Assembly (NCBI RefSeq): GCF_014805685.1
Contig: NC_060892.1
Location: forward strand, 6,059,990 to 6,123,989
Reading direction: 5' to 3'
Length of the DNA stretch: 64,000 bases
Source of the DNA: Silurus meridionalis
Taxonomy: Eukaryota > Chordata > Actinopteri > Siluriformes > Siluridae
Positions within the stretch are counted from its first letter, which is position 1. Every line of letters begins with the position of its first letter. Below, piece after piece: positions 1-12,408 of this stretch. The translations under genes and the position numbers were made by a program. The notes beneath the pieces were generated by a model. That model saw nothing but the letters and a program-made list of their open reading frames with translations, did not search any database and was not told the origin of the DNA.

Positions 1-250
1 TTTTCAAGCCAGCTTCTGCACTTGACACACAGCACGAGAACTCAACTTCTTTGATCGACCCTTGCGAGGCCTGTTCTGAGAGGAACCTGTCTGTATAACC
101 CTGGCCACTGTACACTACCTCAGTTTCAGGGTGTTATTGAACTTCTTATAGCGTTGGTCATCTTTGTGGAGAGCAACAATTCTATTTCTCAAATCCTCAG
201 AGAGTCTTTGCCATGAGGCCACTTTAAACATCCAGTGGTCAGTATGAGAG
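1..250 (-). mobile_element. Tc1-like transposase N-terminal fragment
   Basis: Read on the minus strand this gives a broken Tc1-type DNA-binding domain: EDLRNRIVALHKD-like, then KKFNNTLKL and a QNRPRKGRSKKLS-like linker. Stops and substitutions mark it as dead. It sits in an intron of the left gene. Confidence 0.6.
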
Positions 251-527
251 AATTGTACTCAAAGCACCAAATTCTAACTGCTCTAATACAAGAAACACGT
301 TTGTATGGTCCTGTCAAGCAAAGTATACTTTTTAATGCATGTATAACTTGGTATAGCTAACATTTAATACACAGCAAGCTCACATGCCCAGCTGTGACAA
401 CTTGATAGTGCTGGGACTTGAACTTACGACCTTTGAATAAGTAGTTCTACCTCTTATTCAATGACTTTCCACTTCCTGAAACAAAATTATTTTTTGTATC
501 CACACATATTACATAATCGCATCTACA

Positions 528-705
528 TGTACATTTACATTAATGCCATTTGGCAGACGCCCTTATCAAGAGTCACTAACAACTGAGCAGGGGAGGGTTA
601 AGGGCCCAGCAGTGGCATCTTTGTGGTGGTTGTATTTGAACTTTTGACTTTCTGATCCAAGAAGTTCAATGCCTTAACCACTGAGCTTCCAACTCCCTGA
701 CATCT
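528..705 (-). mobile_element. tRNA-derived SINE fragment
   Basis: The minus strand carries an A-box-like AGCTCAGTGGTTAAGGC, a B-box-like AGTTCAAAT, then GGGCCCTTAACCCT and the tail GGGCGTCTGCCAAATGGCAT. This layout is common to fish tRNA-derived SINEs. Related pieces recur across the window. Confidence 0.6.
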
Positions 706-1019
706 ATACACAGTCATTTCCTCATCTTTTTTCTCACTCATTTTTCTAAGATTGTCATATTGCTGAGTAACTGTAAAGTGTAAATTCCTCTGATCTGAAC
801 GTCAAAACCTAGACTCCTTTAATCAGTGTTACATCTATATGTCCCTATAGAAAGCATCACCCCAGCAATGATATCACACCTTTTTAATATATGTTTATGT
901 GTTTCTCCACTGATGCATTGATTTAAATCTGTGATTTGCAGCTACACAAACGTTCAAGCTTTGGGTTGTAGTGTGATTAGAGATCAGGTTGTTGTGTGAG
1001 TGTGTGATCAGCTCCTAAC

Positions 1020-1146
1020 CTCCAGAAACTCGGGCTGCCTCTTTAGAAGTTTCCAGAATGCGTGAGACCCTCTCAGCTCGAAACTTCTCATCTGACGACA
1101 CAATCTCAGATCGAGAATACACCATTCTCCCCGTGGTGGACGGTTG
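1020..1146 (-). CDS. unidentified gene, exon 5
   Basis: This 127-bp exon has acceptor cactcttaag and donor TGGAG/gttagg. It encodes [20 protein letters not shown] and [20 protein letters not shown] then SG. The second half is a likely amphipathic helix ([17 protein letters not shown]). Later exons lie beyond the left edge. Confidence 0.72.
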
Positions 1147-4100
1147 CTTAAGAGTGAAAGTAGATAGTGATTCATAAAGTGTGTGTGTGTGTGTGTGTGT
1201 GTGTATGTAATGAGGAGTAAAAATTGTATATTACCAGGGTTTTGGTGTTCTCTGTTTCTCCAGATGTAGTGAACTCCTCCACCGAGCTCTGAGACCGGCT
1301 CTGATCATCATGCTCCCCATCACTGTCTATACTTCTGGTGTCCAAACTAAACCTACACACACATCGTTTACACACACACATACCAGGCAAAAGGTTAAAG
1401 GTGACTCACAAAAAAAAAAACACCTTGACTTAATTAGTTATTTTCTATATGCAAATTATGTTGTCAGGTTGAAACCACTCCTTTTTGAAACTTGTTCATA
1501 TAAATATAATTTATTTTACGAGAAAAGTCATGGCACCCTAGTGCGTTTTTGTGAGGCACTGCATTACTGGAAGAGGTAGCACATAGCACACCTTGAGGAA
1601 GTGCTCAATCACTGTTTAGTTCAGCTGCTATTTTCAGCTTCCCTGTGGTCTTTTGTGAAGATTTTGAATGTGGATAAATCATCTGTTGTGATGTAACAAT
1701 TTATTGGATCTTTTTAAGGAACAACAAGTGTTTAAAAAGTTATGTGCAGATTTGTGTATATACTTTAAACACTGTTAAATTGTGATTGCCATTTAAATCT
1801 GGCATGTATTAGGCTAATAAATTTAGCAACACATTTCCTAAACCAAAATACACACATATAGATGTGAAGGTACACTTTACCTTCATATCTAGTCATATAA
1901 ATACATATCTAGTCATAAAAATACACTACATTGACAAAACTATTAGGAAACCTGACCTTACATATTTGACTTACATCACTTGAACTAAGAGACCCAAACC
2001 TTTTTGAGCATGACAATGCACAAAGCCTGCTCCATGAAGATATGCTTTATGTGATTTGGAGTGGAAGATTTTAAGTAGCCTGCAATAGAGCTCTGACCTC
2101 AACCCTATTGGGATGAATTTGAACACTACACCCCAGGCCTCCGCACCTACATCATTACCTGACTTTACTGACACCCTTGGGGCTGAATGAGCAAAAATCT
2201 CCACAAGTACACTCCAAAATATGGTGGCACATCTTCCCAGAAGAGAGTTATTATAAGAGCAAACGGGGACTAAATGTAAAATGGGATGCTCAAAAAACAC
2301 ATTCATTTTATGGTCAGGTGTCCAAAAATGTTTGTCCATATAGCGTATTTTAGTATTTTTTGGAGCAAATCCATTTATCTTGTGCTTGAAAAATCCTGTT
2401 CATGTCAGCCATTGCAGGATATGCAAATTTCTAGAATATTCCACAGACGTTTTTACATTTCCTGAAGATCACATATAGATCTTCTATATTACCTATATTA
2501 TTTTTATTAACAAAAAAACCCCCCGTAATATAGTTATGTAATAAAGAAGTACTTTAATTTTACATAATCGTTTACCACATTATATTTTCTTCACCCAAAC
2601 CCTGTAACTCTACACTGGAGGTATATGATGAGATGGAACTCCAATCATGGGTTGTGTTGGTGCTATGTTGGTGTGTGCACATGCTTGTCTCGGGTTGTAG
2701 TGTACAGAAATCCCCTCCTTTACCATGTTTCGACTCTCATGCCCCGGTTTATTGCGGAATTGCATTTGCCACAAATCTAATTTGTTTGGCTGATTTTCCC
2801 GGTCTCTTGCGGATAGCACCATAGACCAAAAAAACTTATAGGGAAGTTATAACAAGCAGTTTTATGTTGAAATAATGAAATGTAATAATAAAAATATGAT
2901 TATTATTTATAAAATGAATAAAAATTTTAATACAGTACAGTACTGTATACATAAAATAGCATCTTTCGAGTGTTGTTCGTTTATCTCAGGTGGTTTTGGA
3001 ACGTAACCACTGTTACAAACAGGGATTACTGTATTTTGTAATTTTGCAGTGGTGTGTGTTGGGTGTGTCATTTAGCCTATTGCTGATTTGCTGGTTCCTC
3101 TTTTTTCTCAGCAGCAGTGTGGAACTTCACACATACTAGTGAACATGCAAAACTTCTCTTCTTCTATTAACTTAAACGCACTGTTTTATCACGAACCTTC
3201 AATTGCTCATGCTCCTGTTATGGACCAAATCGTATTTCTACACAGAATTTGTATAGTGAACAGTATAGAATGACTTATGAATACATTCATAGCATGTTGT
3301 AATGCATTAGTAAAGAATCATAGACATTGTTTAACTTATTTATTAATATATTTAGAATTTTCAGCCATGAAAATGAGGGAATTTTATAAGAATCTTTCAT
3401 CTCCTTCTGGCTGATAATAAGTGCCATTGGTGTTTTTAATAAGATGCAGTCGTAGTAGTATGTTAACATACTATTATATTCATTATAAAAAAAATGCTTT
3501 AAAATGTTTAAGAGGAGCTTGTTTTTTTTTTTTTTTCCCCAAACACTCGTAGCCTCTCCTTATTCGAGATAGAAAAGAAGTTTTTGAAAAAGTAAATGCT
3601 TGATTTAAATGTATTTTATTATTATTTTCGTATTATTTTACAGCTCATGATTAAACCAAATGTCTTGCATCCAAAATCATTACACCACTATGCACTCCAT
3701 AGTTCACTTAGCACTCGAAGCACTATTTGTTTATGACATTTTCTTTTATCAGTCTCACCTTCTCCCCAGGTCAAGCGGATTCAGTGGGACATCCGAGCTG
3801 TGTCTCCGCGAGGTCGACATAGACCTGACCAGGATGGGAAAATTTTCCCTGTCCAAATCATCCACACTCATTTTGTCCAAACCCTCTGTCGAGTCTACCT
3901 GATCTTCCGGATCAGAAAGCAGGTTCATCTTCCTGTGGGACACGGAGAGATCTACGTACGATTCGCAGTGCAGTGTGAATGGGGTGCTCTCAGAAGGGTT
4001 ACACTCCCCACCAGTGTTGGCCTGCAGGTCTTTAAAGTACTCTGAGTCTCTCAGAGAAAAACTCAGGTCCAAAAAGTCGCTTTCAGCTAAACAGGAATTC

Positions 4101-5047
4101 TGAGAGAGTGAAGGAAATACAGCACCGTTTTATTGTGGGTTATTCAGATAAAAACACTTACATGACTGACATGAAAACCTATTGCATTTATTTCAGCAAA
4201 GCTCATATTATTTAAAATAATGCTTACATTTCATGTTATCAGATTCTGCAAAACTCAAATATAAAAAAAAAAAAAAAAAAAAACCCTGAAGTTGAGAATT
4301 TTCCTGAAAAATCCTGAAACCTTCTTCTCTGCCTCAGTACCCTACATCAGTACCTAAGTTTACACAAACCTTGTGGCTGAGTGAGCACACATCGCCACAA
4401 ACCCACTCCAACATCTAGTGGAACATCTTCCCAAAAGAGTGGAGGTTATTAGAACAAAAATTGGGACTAAATGTGGAATAAGTTGTTCAAAAAGCACATA
4501 CCAAACTTATGGTCAGGTGTAAACACAAACTGGTGTTAAAATCTCTAATGAATGATGGAATTTTGTTCAGTGGAAATATATTTTACAATACAGTCAACAT
4601 AGGGCATTTCTTTGCAACCCTTTCTTGCAATTACTTCTGCATCTTTTATTTGCAATTCATCTTTTTCTTTCTGTTTTGCTTCTCATTTGGGGTTTTAGCT
4701 TTGTGATTTTATTTGTTTGTTCATTCTCATTTGTTTTGCTTTCATTTTGACTTGAAATCAACACGGTTAAGGACCGTGCAGCCTTACTCTAGTTTGGTTT
4801 ATTAATACTAACACATTTATCTAAAAGGTGTTTTATCTCACCTGATCCTCAGTTGTGCTGCTGAACAAGCTGTCAGGTGAAGGTGAGGAGGTAGATCTCA
4901 TCCCTGAGACCGGAGCACTTGGTCGTGTACATGGTTTATTTTCTGAAGCTAAAAAAAGAAGGATCAAAATCTTTTTACCAATATGAAGGTAAATCATCTA
5001 CTGATTGCACTCTGTATATACACTTATGTTATAATAAAGACAAATTA

Positions 5048-5120
<73 letters not shown>

Positions 5121-5236
5121 TAATACTTCTATCAATTTACAATCAAGTAATTAATTGGTAACTGGCCACCAAAAACAATCAATCCATTCACTCATTTCTC
5201 TTATATCAATTAGCCTATTAATCTATTAATCTATTA

Positions 5237-5309
<73 letters not shown>

Positions 5310-5479
5310 CCCTTTCATCTATAAATCAATCCATCTTTCAGTCCATCCATCCCCCATCCTTCCATCTATCAAAAGATCCAATCTGCCCATCCTTCCATCT
5401 GTAAATCCATCCATCCATCCATCCATCCATCCATCCATCCATCCATCCATCCATCCATCCATTCAACCAACCAACCAAC

Positions 5480-5524
<45 letters not shown>

Positions 5525-8500
5525 CACCAAATAAAATTTAGCACATGCGCATTCATCTGTTAATTGACTAATCAGATTAAGAAATTAACAGATAAATAGT
5601 ACAAATGGCAAATCATCAACTAACTACAGAAATCAGATTTTAATCATTTGAGTACAAAAGTCCATGTGCATTAGCAACAACTGCTTTTATGTTGCCATTT
5701 ATCAAATATTGATACTATTTTGGTCAAACATGATTTTGCTCAGACACAATCAACAGTCCTGATTCTTGATATTAGTCCAGAACAAATTTATTAAATGACT
5801 GAAAGCCCCAGGCGAGAGAACACAGAACAAACAGAGACGTGGTTAACTCACAAATTTATGTGTTCATTTTAAATAAAAAAATGCAGAGTCATAACAGGGA
5901 AAAATCAACCATTAACCAATCAATTGCTGTGTGAACAAATGTGCAGATGAAGTTCAGCTTCTTATAAGGATTTCTTACAAACAAACCCTGGATTTATCTT
6001 GTTCCTGTCTTTGGAAAGAAATGTTAGGACTGTTAACTATTTGGCTGTTAATGTCTTTGGTGCACCTTCCAGCTGGGGGAGATTAGGAAAGGAAATGGAG
6101 AAAGACATTTTCAATCCCCAGAATACATGGCATGTCAAAGGTTTAGAGACACAATCAATTAATCAATTTTTGAGAGTCACATGTATGTTCCTTTTGTCAA
6201 TAACCAATCATTTTTAATCTGACCATGCAAATATACAAATGTGAAGATGTTCCACTTTTTTTCATTGAAAAATCAGCTTTATACACTTTTAGTATCTGAA
6301 CATATGAACTACTTTTCCATGCCTCTTGTAAAACTTGTAAAAGGTGATCTTCACTTGTTGAAGATTTCTTTTTGGCCTTGTGATCCAATCCGTCCCAGAG
6401 CAGTTCAATAGGATTGAACTGCTCCAGTCTACTGATGAAGAAAGTTGGAGAAATTGCATGGTGTTGAAGTATAGAATGGTAGCCATGTTGGTCTCCAAAT
6501 TTCTCCGCTCCAAAACAACCCCAAACTATTAAGCTTCTTGGCTTTAAGACAGTATGCAAACATCATCTTTCCTGTTCTCTGTCTTACAGTTCATAAGTTC
6601 TTCTGTTAGAGCCAAAATTGTCAAATTTGAACTAATTTGTCCACAGAACTTTCTTTAAGTCATTCAGTTTCCAATTCTTGTGTTTTGCCTTTTATCTAGT
6701 TTGTTGCATATAAATAAATAGAGCAAACATTCAGGTCCTTAACATGCATGCATAGGGAACATCTTTGTATGACAAACAGGAAAGAAGAGTATTTCAGAAT
6801 TTGACCTTGCTGTGACCTTGAAGCTATTCAAATCATCTCCAAAACGTAATCAATTCATTTCATTCATCAATTCGTTTAACACTGATACCCTGATTATCAG
6901 CTGGTACTAATAGCTTTTTTATTTTAGTTTATTTATTTATTTTTAAATAAATAATGCACAACTCTTTTACACAGAAATTACATACATTGTTAATATAATT
7001 AGAATAATAAAATATCAAATATAATAATTTCAAATACATAATATACAAAAATATTTGTTACAAGACTTCAGATATCCAGATATTTCTTACTGATATCCAG
7101 CCATCCATTAGTTGCTGCTGAAGGCCCAGGACTGTTTTTGTCTCTAATTATAATCCCACAGGATTTTTTGGACATGACTGTATATACAGTAACACTGCTA
7201 TCCTGGTAGGCGATAAACAACAGCAGCCTGCTGTGTAAACTATAAAAGCATGTTTAAACTATCTTTATCCACGACTTATCTCTGCGTATATTCCATATTC
7301 AAACAGTCAATTAACATAACACATTAATTAACAGGAAGTGGAAGTGCAGCTGCAGAATGTAAACATTGCCTCCTCAAGCCATTGTAGCGCAGGTGCTCCT
7401 GTTTACTTTGTGTGTTTGTTAGCGGAAATTAGCTTTTTTTTTTTTTTTACAGCTCAGCTGGCCACCTTAACCTTGTGCAACATACAAAAACCACTGATTG
7501 GTTAGAAGGTTTTAATACTGCATCCACAAATCACAGGTTTATATGAATGCATTGGTTTTAATATGCTAATATGCTAATAAGCTGCTTCTATAAATGTCAA
7601 ATAAATGTCCCCTACAGATAACTTTACCACATCAACGATTACGTGGAAATACTCGCACCAGCTGTTACTCTAGAAATAGAAAATGAATTTGAACTTTTAG
7701 CACAGTCAGAATCCTGAATTCAACAGTTCTGTGGAGTACAATATTATATATTATCCCAGGATCCAGGTGAATTAGCCACATAGAGTTAGCACACCTTCCC
7801 CAACCTGTGATATGTACACTAGTAAATAGAGTATAGCGCTATTGTTAGCTAGTTCTATGAATTTTAAATATGCGATTTAGCTCAAGAAATGACTGAAAGG
7901 TCATTGGTGTCGTTAGGGACCTGACAGGTGTTTTTCTCTACACACTGAGCAATCACAGAACACATTTTTATACACACCATGTACAGTCAGACTGTATAAA
8001 TCCTCTTCCTCCATTCGCACCAAATCATAAACACCACTGTTTCAAGACCAGTCACTGGATCAGACTGTACATTCTGTTCATTTGCAATGTACTATTATGA
8101 ATAGTTAATGGTTCATCCACTCTTAACTATACATATCTTACTAGATCTAAGGCCTTTGATACAATTTTCCATCAAGTTTTTTTAGATAGATTACTGCGCC
8201 TATAGGTATTACTGGTGTCCCTCTTACCTGGTTTAGATTCTATCTCTCTGGGCGCACTCAATTTGTCCAACTTAAAAAGTTCAGATCATACTCCTCACAT
8301 GTTATTGCTGGTGTTCCTCAAGGCTCTGTTTTGGCCCTCTTTTACTTATCATTTACTTACTACCTCTTGGTAATATTTTTTGAAACTATGGCATTAGTTT
8401 TCATTGCTACGTGAATGACACCCAGCTATATTTGTCCTACAAGCCAAATTGTACCCTTCTTTTCTCATCTCTTTTGAATTGTTTAGAAAAGATTAAATCT

Positions 8501-11500
8501 TGGTTCTCGTGCAATTGTCTCAAAATAAATATTGACAAAACAGAAGTTCTTCTGGTTGACACCAAGTCCAATTTGTCAAAATATAATAGTTTTTCACTTT
8601 ATATTGATAGATATGTAATCTATAATCTAATCTAGTCTAATCTAATCTAATCTAATCTATAATCTCCTTATTTCATTAGGTTAAGAGTCTGGGTGTTGTC
8701 CTTGATAGTACATTGTCTGCATACTTTCATTTTTGGAACATCAGCTGCCTTCGTCCGATCCTCACATCCAATTCCATAGATGTTCTTGTACATGCTCTTG
8801 TTACCTCACACATTGACTATTGTAACTCTCTTCTGTTTAGGTTCCCTCACAAACTTCTTTATAAACTTTAATTCGTCCAGAACTCAGCTGCAATTATAAT
8901 TACTAGAACCTCCTACATCGAATATATCTCCCCTGTTCTTAATCATCTACACTGACTCTCAGATCTTCCTCATCCGTTTCCCTCGCTGTACCTTCTTTTC
9001 GTTGAGCCACTGTGGTATTTTGGGCATTTAGCTGGGCTGCTCCTCATCTCTGGAATTCTCTTCCACCATCAATAGGAGATTGTAAATGTCTGACCACTTT
9101 TAAATCATGCCTCAAAACTCATCTGTTCAGATTAGCCTTTTCTGATTATTTTAACAATTAAATAGCAGTTTGGTGCTGTTCGATTTAATGATTTCACTGC
9201 TGCTGTATGGTGTCCTTGAGTGTTTTAAAAGACACCTTTAAATAAAATGTATTATTATTATTATTATATTATTATGATGACGATGATGATGATGATTATT
9301 ATTATTTTTGTTATTATTATTATAATTTTCATCCATCACTCATCCATATTATTCATCCATTCATCTCATCACAAACAGACAGACAGATATATCTGTCCAT
9401 TCCTGCTAAAAAATCAAAACATCTGTTTATTTTTCCATCCATCCATCCATCCATCCATCCATCCATCCATCCATCCATCCATCCATCCATCTATCTCTTT
9501 ATTCAATCATCATTACATGTATATATTGATTAATCTATCCATATCACTACAGCTTTAAATCTAACCATCCATCCATCCATCCATACATCCATCCATCCAT
9601 CCATCCATCCATCCATCCATCCATCATATCTATATTATCTATCCATCGATCTGTTCATTCATCCATTGTATCTGTATTCACTATAGGGCATATGGATATC
9701 TGATCATTATTAAAGCCTTCTGGAAAGTTTTTTGGAGTGTGACTATAGGCAGTGGTGATCATTCAGCAATACAACAAGAGATCAGAGATCTGTTCAGGAC
9801 ACCCGAGTCCTTTCAGTATAGTCAATCTAAGTCCATCTTTATACCTGCTTTGTCTTTGTAAAACTGCTTTGAGACAATGTCCAGTGTTAAAAGCACTATG
9901 CAAAAAAAAATTAATTGAATTGAATTTCTACATAGACAAACCATCTGTTAATAAAGCGTGCTTTGTGCACAGGGTCATCGTCATGCTGGAATATTTAAAC
10001 CCCTAAATTCCAGTGAAGTGAAACTGTAAACATCATTCTGTACAATTACATGCTTTCAGTTTGTAGCAACAGTTTGGGGAAGAACCACATATCATGGTTA
10101 AGTGTCCACACATCAAAACATCAATTTATCTTGATTCTTGTGTAATTTTCTTAACATTTTTATCTTATTTATTGTTATTGTACATTGTTTTCCCTCCTGT
10201 TAACCTGCTATAAATTCTTCCATATTTAGAAAGCTGTATCATGACCTCGATGCCCATCAGTTCGTTCTGAGTGGTGTTTATTAACAGATCAGATATGAAT
10301 AAGATAAATCTTTGAACAAAGGCACTTCCTTTCTCTTTCTCTCTCTCTCTTTTTCTCTCTCTGTATCCCTGTGCTGATGATCATAACATATAAAATGATA
10401 CAAGCCAGACCCCCCATAACCACCCCCCTCAAAATTCCCTCTGACTCCAGACACCGGGTTGGTCTACATCTACATCAAACGTGTAGTATGTAAACCTCAA
10501 CGCTACCATTCATGCACCGCGAGCCTTTTAAGGGTTGACTCCTCACACCATATGTTAAAGCCAGAGAGAAAGGAGTGTTAGTGTTTTAGTGGCTCAAATG
10601 GAATAGCATGTTTACATGTATACAATGATCATATCGAATTGGGAGGAACTTTGTGGTAGTGGTGTGTATGTATGATCCCTTAATGATCATAATTTACTGC
10701 ATTAGCGAGCATTAACAAGATTCAGTAAGTAATAAAACACTTTTTTACTAATCTTTAAATGAGACATAAATACTAACCTTACACCCTAAGCTTAACCCCT
10801 AACTCCAAACCTTATTCCCTAACCCTAACTCTAACCCCTAACTCTACACCCTAACCCCTAACTCCCAACTTTAATGCCTAACCCTAAACCCTAATCCTAC
10901 CCCCTAACTTCGAACCCTAATCCCTAACCATAACTCTAACCCCTAACTCTATACCTTAACCCTGCATCCCAAATTAACTCCCAAACCTAATCCCTAACCC
11001 TAGCCCCAACACCACACCCCAACCTAAACCCTATACCTAACTCCAACCCTAGACAAAACATTCACTTTAACCCCTAAACCTGGCCCAATGTCCTAACCCT
11101 ACACCCTAACCCCAAACCCTAGCCCTAACATTAACCTTAACCCCTTACCCTACATCTTAACCCCACACCTAAGACCAACTTTACCCCAAACCCAACCCAA
11201 ACCCAACCCCAGCCCTAAACTTAACCCCAAACCTACCCATACCCTTAACCTCTAACACTAACTCTTAGCCTAATTATTCCCTAACCTTAACCCGTAAACC
11301 AACCCTAAGATCTAGCCCTAACTTCTAACCCCTAACCTGATTTATAGTCTTGATTATGTCCCATAAATATCTGGGTAAGTTGATCAGAAATGACACATTA
11401 AGACCATTATTTTACAAAATGAAAAAACAAACACTGTTGATGTCTAATTAAGTGTCTGATATAAAGTCAGTGATTTCACCTTTAATCTCACAGACTTTTC

Positions 11501-12408
11501 ATTCTAGATAAATGTTTGCTTTTAAAAAATAATTCTCAACTTCCCTAATCTTTCAGTTCTTACATTACTAAGTTTAATATTCTACAATATTAGAATTGTT
11601 CTTTGGATTTAACTCCTGCCATTACTTTAATGTTAATTCTGCACAACCCGGAGGCTTCCAACCGTCAGTCTGCAGACGTGATTCTCAATACAACATGACC
11701 AAAGGTGGGATTAAATAAAAATGGGGGTGACCACTTCTTTTTTCACTATTTATTACTTGTATCATGAGATGTCTGTAGGCACATGGCTGTCACATCGACC
11801 TGCAGCTGTTTTAACACACGGTGTGGCAATGTGTGAGTCATGAGAAGTGTATTGATGGTTTAAACCACATTTGTGCATTAAATGGCCGCTTGGAAGACAA
11901 ATATAGTACATAAACATCATATAACGTTCCTAGAACCAGACATCTATACACAGCGTGAGATCCTCTGAGCTTTAAAAAGTATTTTAAATACACCACATGC
12001 AGGTTGGTTGCAATCTATTTAGATTATTTTAAATGTAAGAATATCTTTTATAATCTTTTGTGAAGCTTCATTTGAAAGCAGCACTCAGAAGATACGTTTG
12101 AAATGACATTGCAGAAAAATGTGTACAAATATTATCTTCCTGTAGCACTAGTCAAGATCTGTATTTTATGAATGCTGACAGCTGAGTCAGTATTATTATG
12201 TATTATAAATACATTTCTGTTGTATTTTTTTTTATTAATAATCAAACTTGTTTTAAACTATTTAAAATTTTGACATCGTATAAAATAAAAATCCAAATCC
12301 TCAGCAAAGTATCAAGAATAAAGAGTTTCTACCTCTTTTGAAAGACCATCTTTTCATCCAGAACTTGGAGAAGGAAGGCCAGGAGTGGTTTAGGAGAGAA
12401 TCGGCCAT
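1020..12408 (-). CDS. unidentified Ser-rich protein gene, first five coding exons
   Basis: Five minus-strand exons (12408-12333, 4948-4842, 4099-3759, 1352-1235, 1146-1020) have GT/AG borders and join without a frame break, giving 769 coding bases (256 codons plus one base) from an ATG. The protein starts [20 protein letters not shown], then is Ser/Thr/Asp/Glu-rich and hydrophilic with basophilic kinase-type motifs (SRRHSS, GRRFSLD). No catalytic domain is visible, so this looks like a regulatory N-terminus. It lies downstream of insr in the same orientation and runs off the left edge. The order SEYxxDL, RRxS, RRxSLD faintly recalls the N-terminus of the RhoGEF ARHGEF18, an INSR neighbour in human, but orientation does not fit and I would not name it. 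Confidence 0.75.
1235..1352 (-). CDS. unidentified gene, exon 4
   Basis: This 118-bp exon starts after gtgtgtgtag; the alternative AG six bases on would also keep frame, removing two codons. It encodes [20 protein letters not shown] and [19 protein letters not shown], with donor CCCTG/gtaata. It joins exon 3 to read [12 protein letters not shown], a kinase-site-like motif before an acidic run. Confidence 0.75.
1923..2347 (+). mobile_element. internally deleted Tc1-like element
   Basis: The ends read acactacattgacaaaacta and ttgtccatatagcgta, and the interior encodes a stop-ridden transposase C-terminus: CATGACAATGCACAAAGCC corresponds to the HDNAxxHKA block and CCTCAACCCTATTGGGATG to the DLNPI block. 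The same family recurs at 4335, 9955, 14020, 38622, 51001 and 61490. Confidence 0.65.
2630..3045. repeat. unclassified intronic repeat-like DNA
   Basis: The part around 2975-3035 (ggttttggaacgtaacc ... gggattactgta) resembles a dispersed fish repeat remembered from other loci. A short palindromic acagtacagtactgta lies at 2933-2948. No gene is seen, and the intron continues to 3758 without other features apart from T runs. Confidence 0.3.
3759..4099 (-). CDS. unidentified gene, exon 3
   Basis: This 341-bp exon has acceptor cactctctcag and donor AGAAG/gtgaga. It is open for 113 codons: [20 protein letters not shown] then YFKDL, an acidic middle part ([20 protein letters not shown]) and the basic site [20 protein letters not shown]. 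Its composition is unlike the surrounding AT-rich DNA. Confidence 0.8.
4335..4522 (+). mobile_element. Tc1-like 3' fragment
   Basis: It contains cctacatcagtacctaagtt, gtggctgagtgagcacac, catcttcccaaaagagtgg and ttatggtcaggtgt, matching the 3' half of the element at 1923-2347. Confidence 0.6.
4842..4948 (-). CDS. unidentified gene, exon 2
   Basis: This 107-bp exon lies between acceptor ttctttttttag and donor GATCAG/gtgaga, both near consensus. It encodes an Ala from the split codon, then [20 protein letters not shown] and [15 protein letters not shown]. It is Ser/Pro/Thr-rich and probably disordered. Confidence 0.75.
5055..5523. repeat. microsatellite cluster (TA)n, (ATCT)n, (ATCC)n, (CAAT)n
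   Basis: Four simple arrays follow one another: (TA)n at 5055-5117, (ATCT)n at about 5232-5309, (ATCC)n at about 5404-5461 and (CAAT)n to 5523. They lie in intron 1 of the left gene. The following stretch to 6100 has no recognisable feature. Confidence 0.9.
6125..6680 (-). mobile_element. Tc1-like transposase C-terminal fragment
   Basis: The minus strand encodes [20 protein letters not shown] and a QEAW segment, the third catalytic-residue region of a Tc1-type transposase, with frameshifts. The + strand shows the typical reversed text (cagttcaataggattgaact). It is a different Tc1 subfamily from that at 1923. Confidence 0.6.
6700..8110. other. intron DNA without recognised feature
   Basis: This AT-rich intron sequence of the left gene has no coding exon, array or transposon I can recognise. 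It contains a T run at 7434-7449 and a somewhat less AT-rich patch at 7325-7430. Confidence 0.5.
8120..9245 (+). mobile_element. L2-type LINE reverse transcriptase remnant
   Basis: Broken frames encode a KAFDT block, [13 protein letters not shown] text, GVPQGSVL and [12 protein letters not shown] (the catalytic motif degraded to VNDTQL), then [15 protein letters not shown] and later [10 protein letters not shown] and [11 protein letters not shown]. This block order is typical of CR1/L2-clade LINEs. Stops and frameshifts are frequent. Confidence 0.75.
9246..9720. repeat. (ATT)n and (CATC)n microsatellites
   Basis: After the LINE comes an ATT/ATG-rich stretch, then (ATCC)n arrays at about 9436-9493 and 9565-9624 with decayed copies around them. 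Confidence 0.85.
9735..9950 (+). mobile_element. L2-type LINE 3' end
   Basis: The segment ends in aaaactgctttgagacaatg and ttaaaagcactatgc followed by ttaattgaattgaattt, the repeated-tail signature of fish L2-like LINEs. Confidence 0.6.
9955..10112 (-). mobile_element. Tc1-like fragment
   Basis: It reads gcgtgctttgtgcacaggg, tcatgctggaatattta and cagtttggggaagaaccaca, the reverse complement of the transposase region found in the family at 1923 and 14020. Confidence 0.55.
10113..10770. other. intron DNA without recognised feature
   Basis: No exon or transposon is recognised. A CT-rich run lies at 10328-10365. A comparatively complex stretch at 10400-10560 is followed by AT-rich DNA. Confidence 0.5.
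10772..11338 (+). repeat. degenerate telomere-like CCCTAA array
   Basis: About 560 bases are dominated by variants of ccctaac/ccctaact (for example ccctaaccctaactctaacc), with many substitutions and spacer changes. CCCTAA is the C-strand of the vertebrate telomere repeat. The array lies in intron 1 of the left gene, far from any known chromosome end, so it is an interstitial telomeric-like sequence or a satellite grown from one. Confidence 0.7.
11339..12332. other. intron 1 (5' part), no recognised feature
   Basis: This AT-rich intron sequence next to the first coding exon has no exon, array or transposon that I can recognise. Confidence 0.5.
12333..12408 (-). CDS. unidentified gene, exon 1 (start codon)
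   Basis: The ATG at 12408-12406 opens 25 codons, [20 protein letters not shown] then WSFKR, and one extra base before donor AGAG/gtagaa. The aromatic/basic segment [10 protein letters not shown] could be amphipathic or membrane-associating. The base after ATG is G, though position -3 is T. The first in-frame upstream stretch is CT-rich and reads as 5' UTR. The extra G pairs exactly with the two leading bases of the next exon. Confidence 0.68.

Noticed and set aside
5232..5523. Regularly spaced short repeats that might suggest an array of spacers
   Set aside because: They are pure tetranucleotide microsatellites with no unique spacers, in a vertebrate genome.
1020..12408. Naming the left gene ARHGEF18
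   Set aside because: The likeness is three short motifs from memory, no DH/PH domain is in view, and the orientation relative to insr differs from that expected from human.
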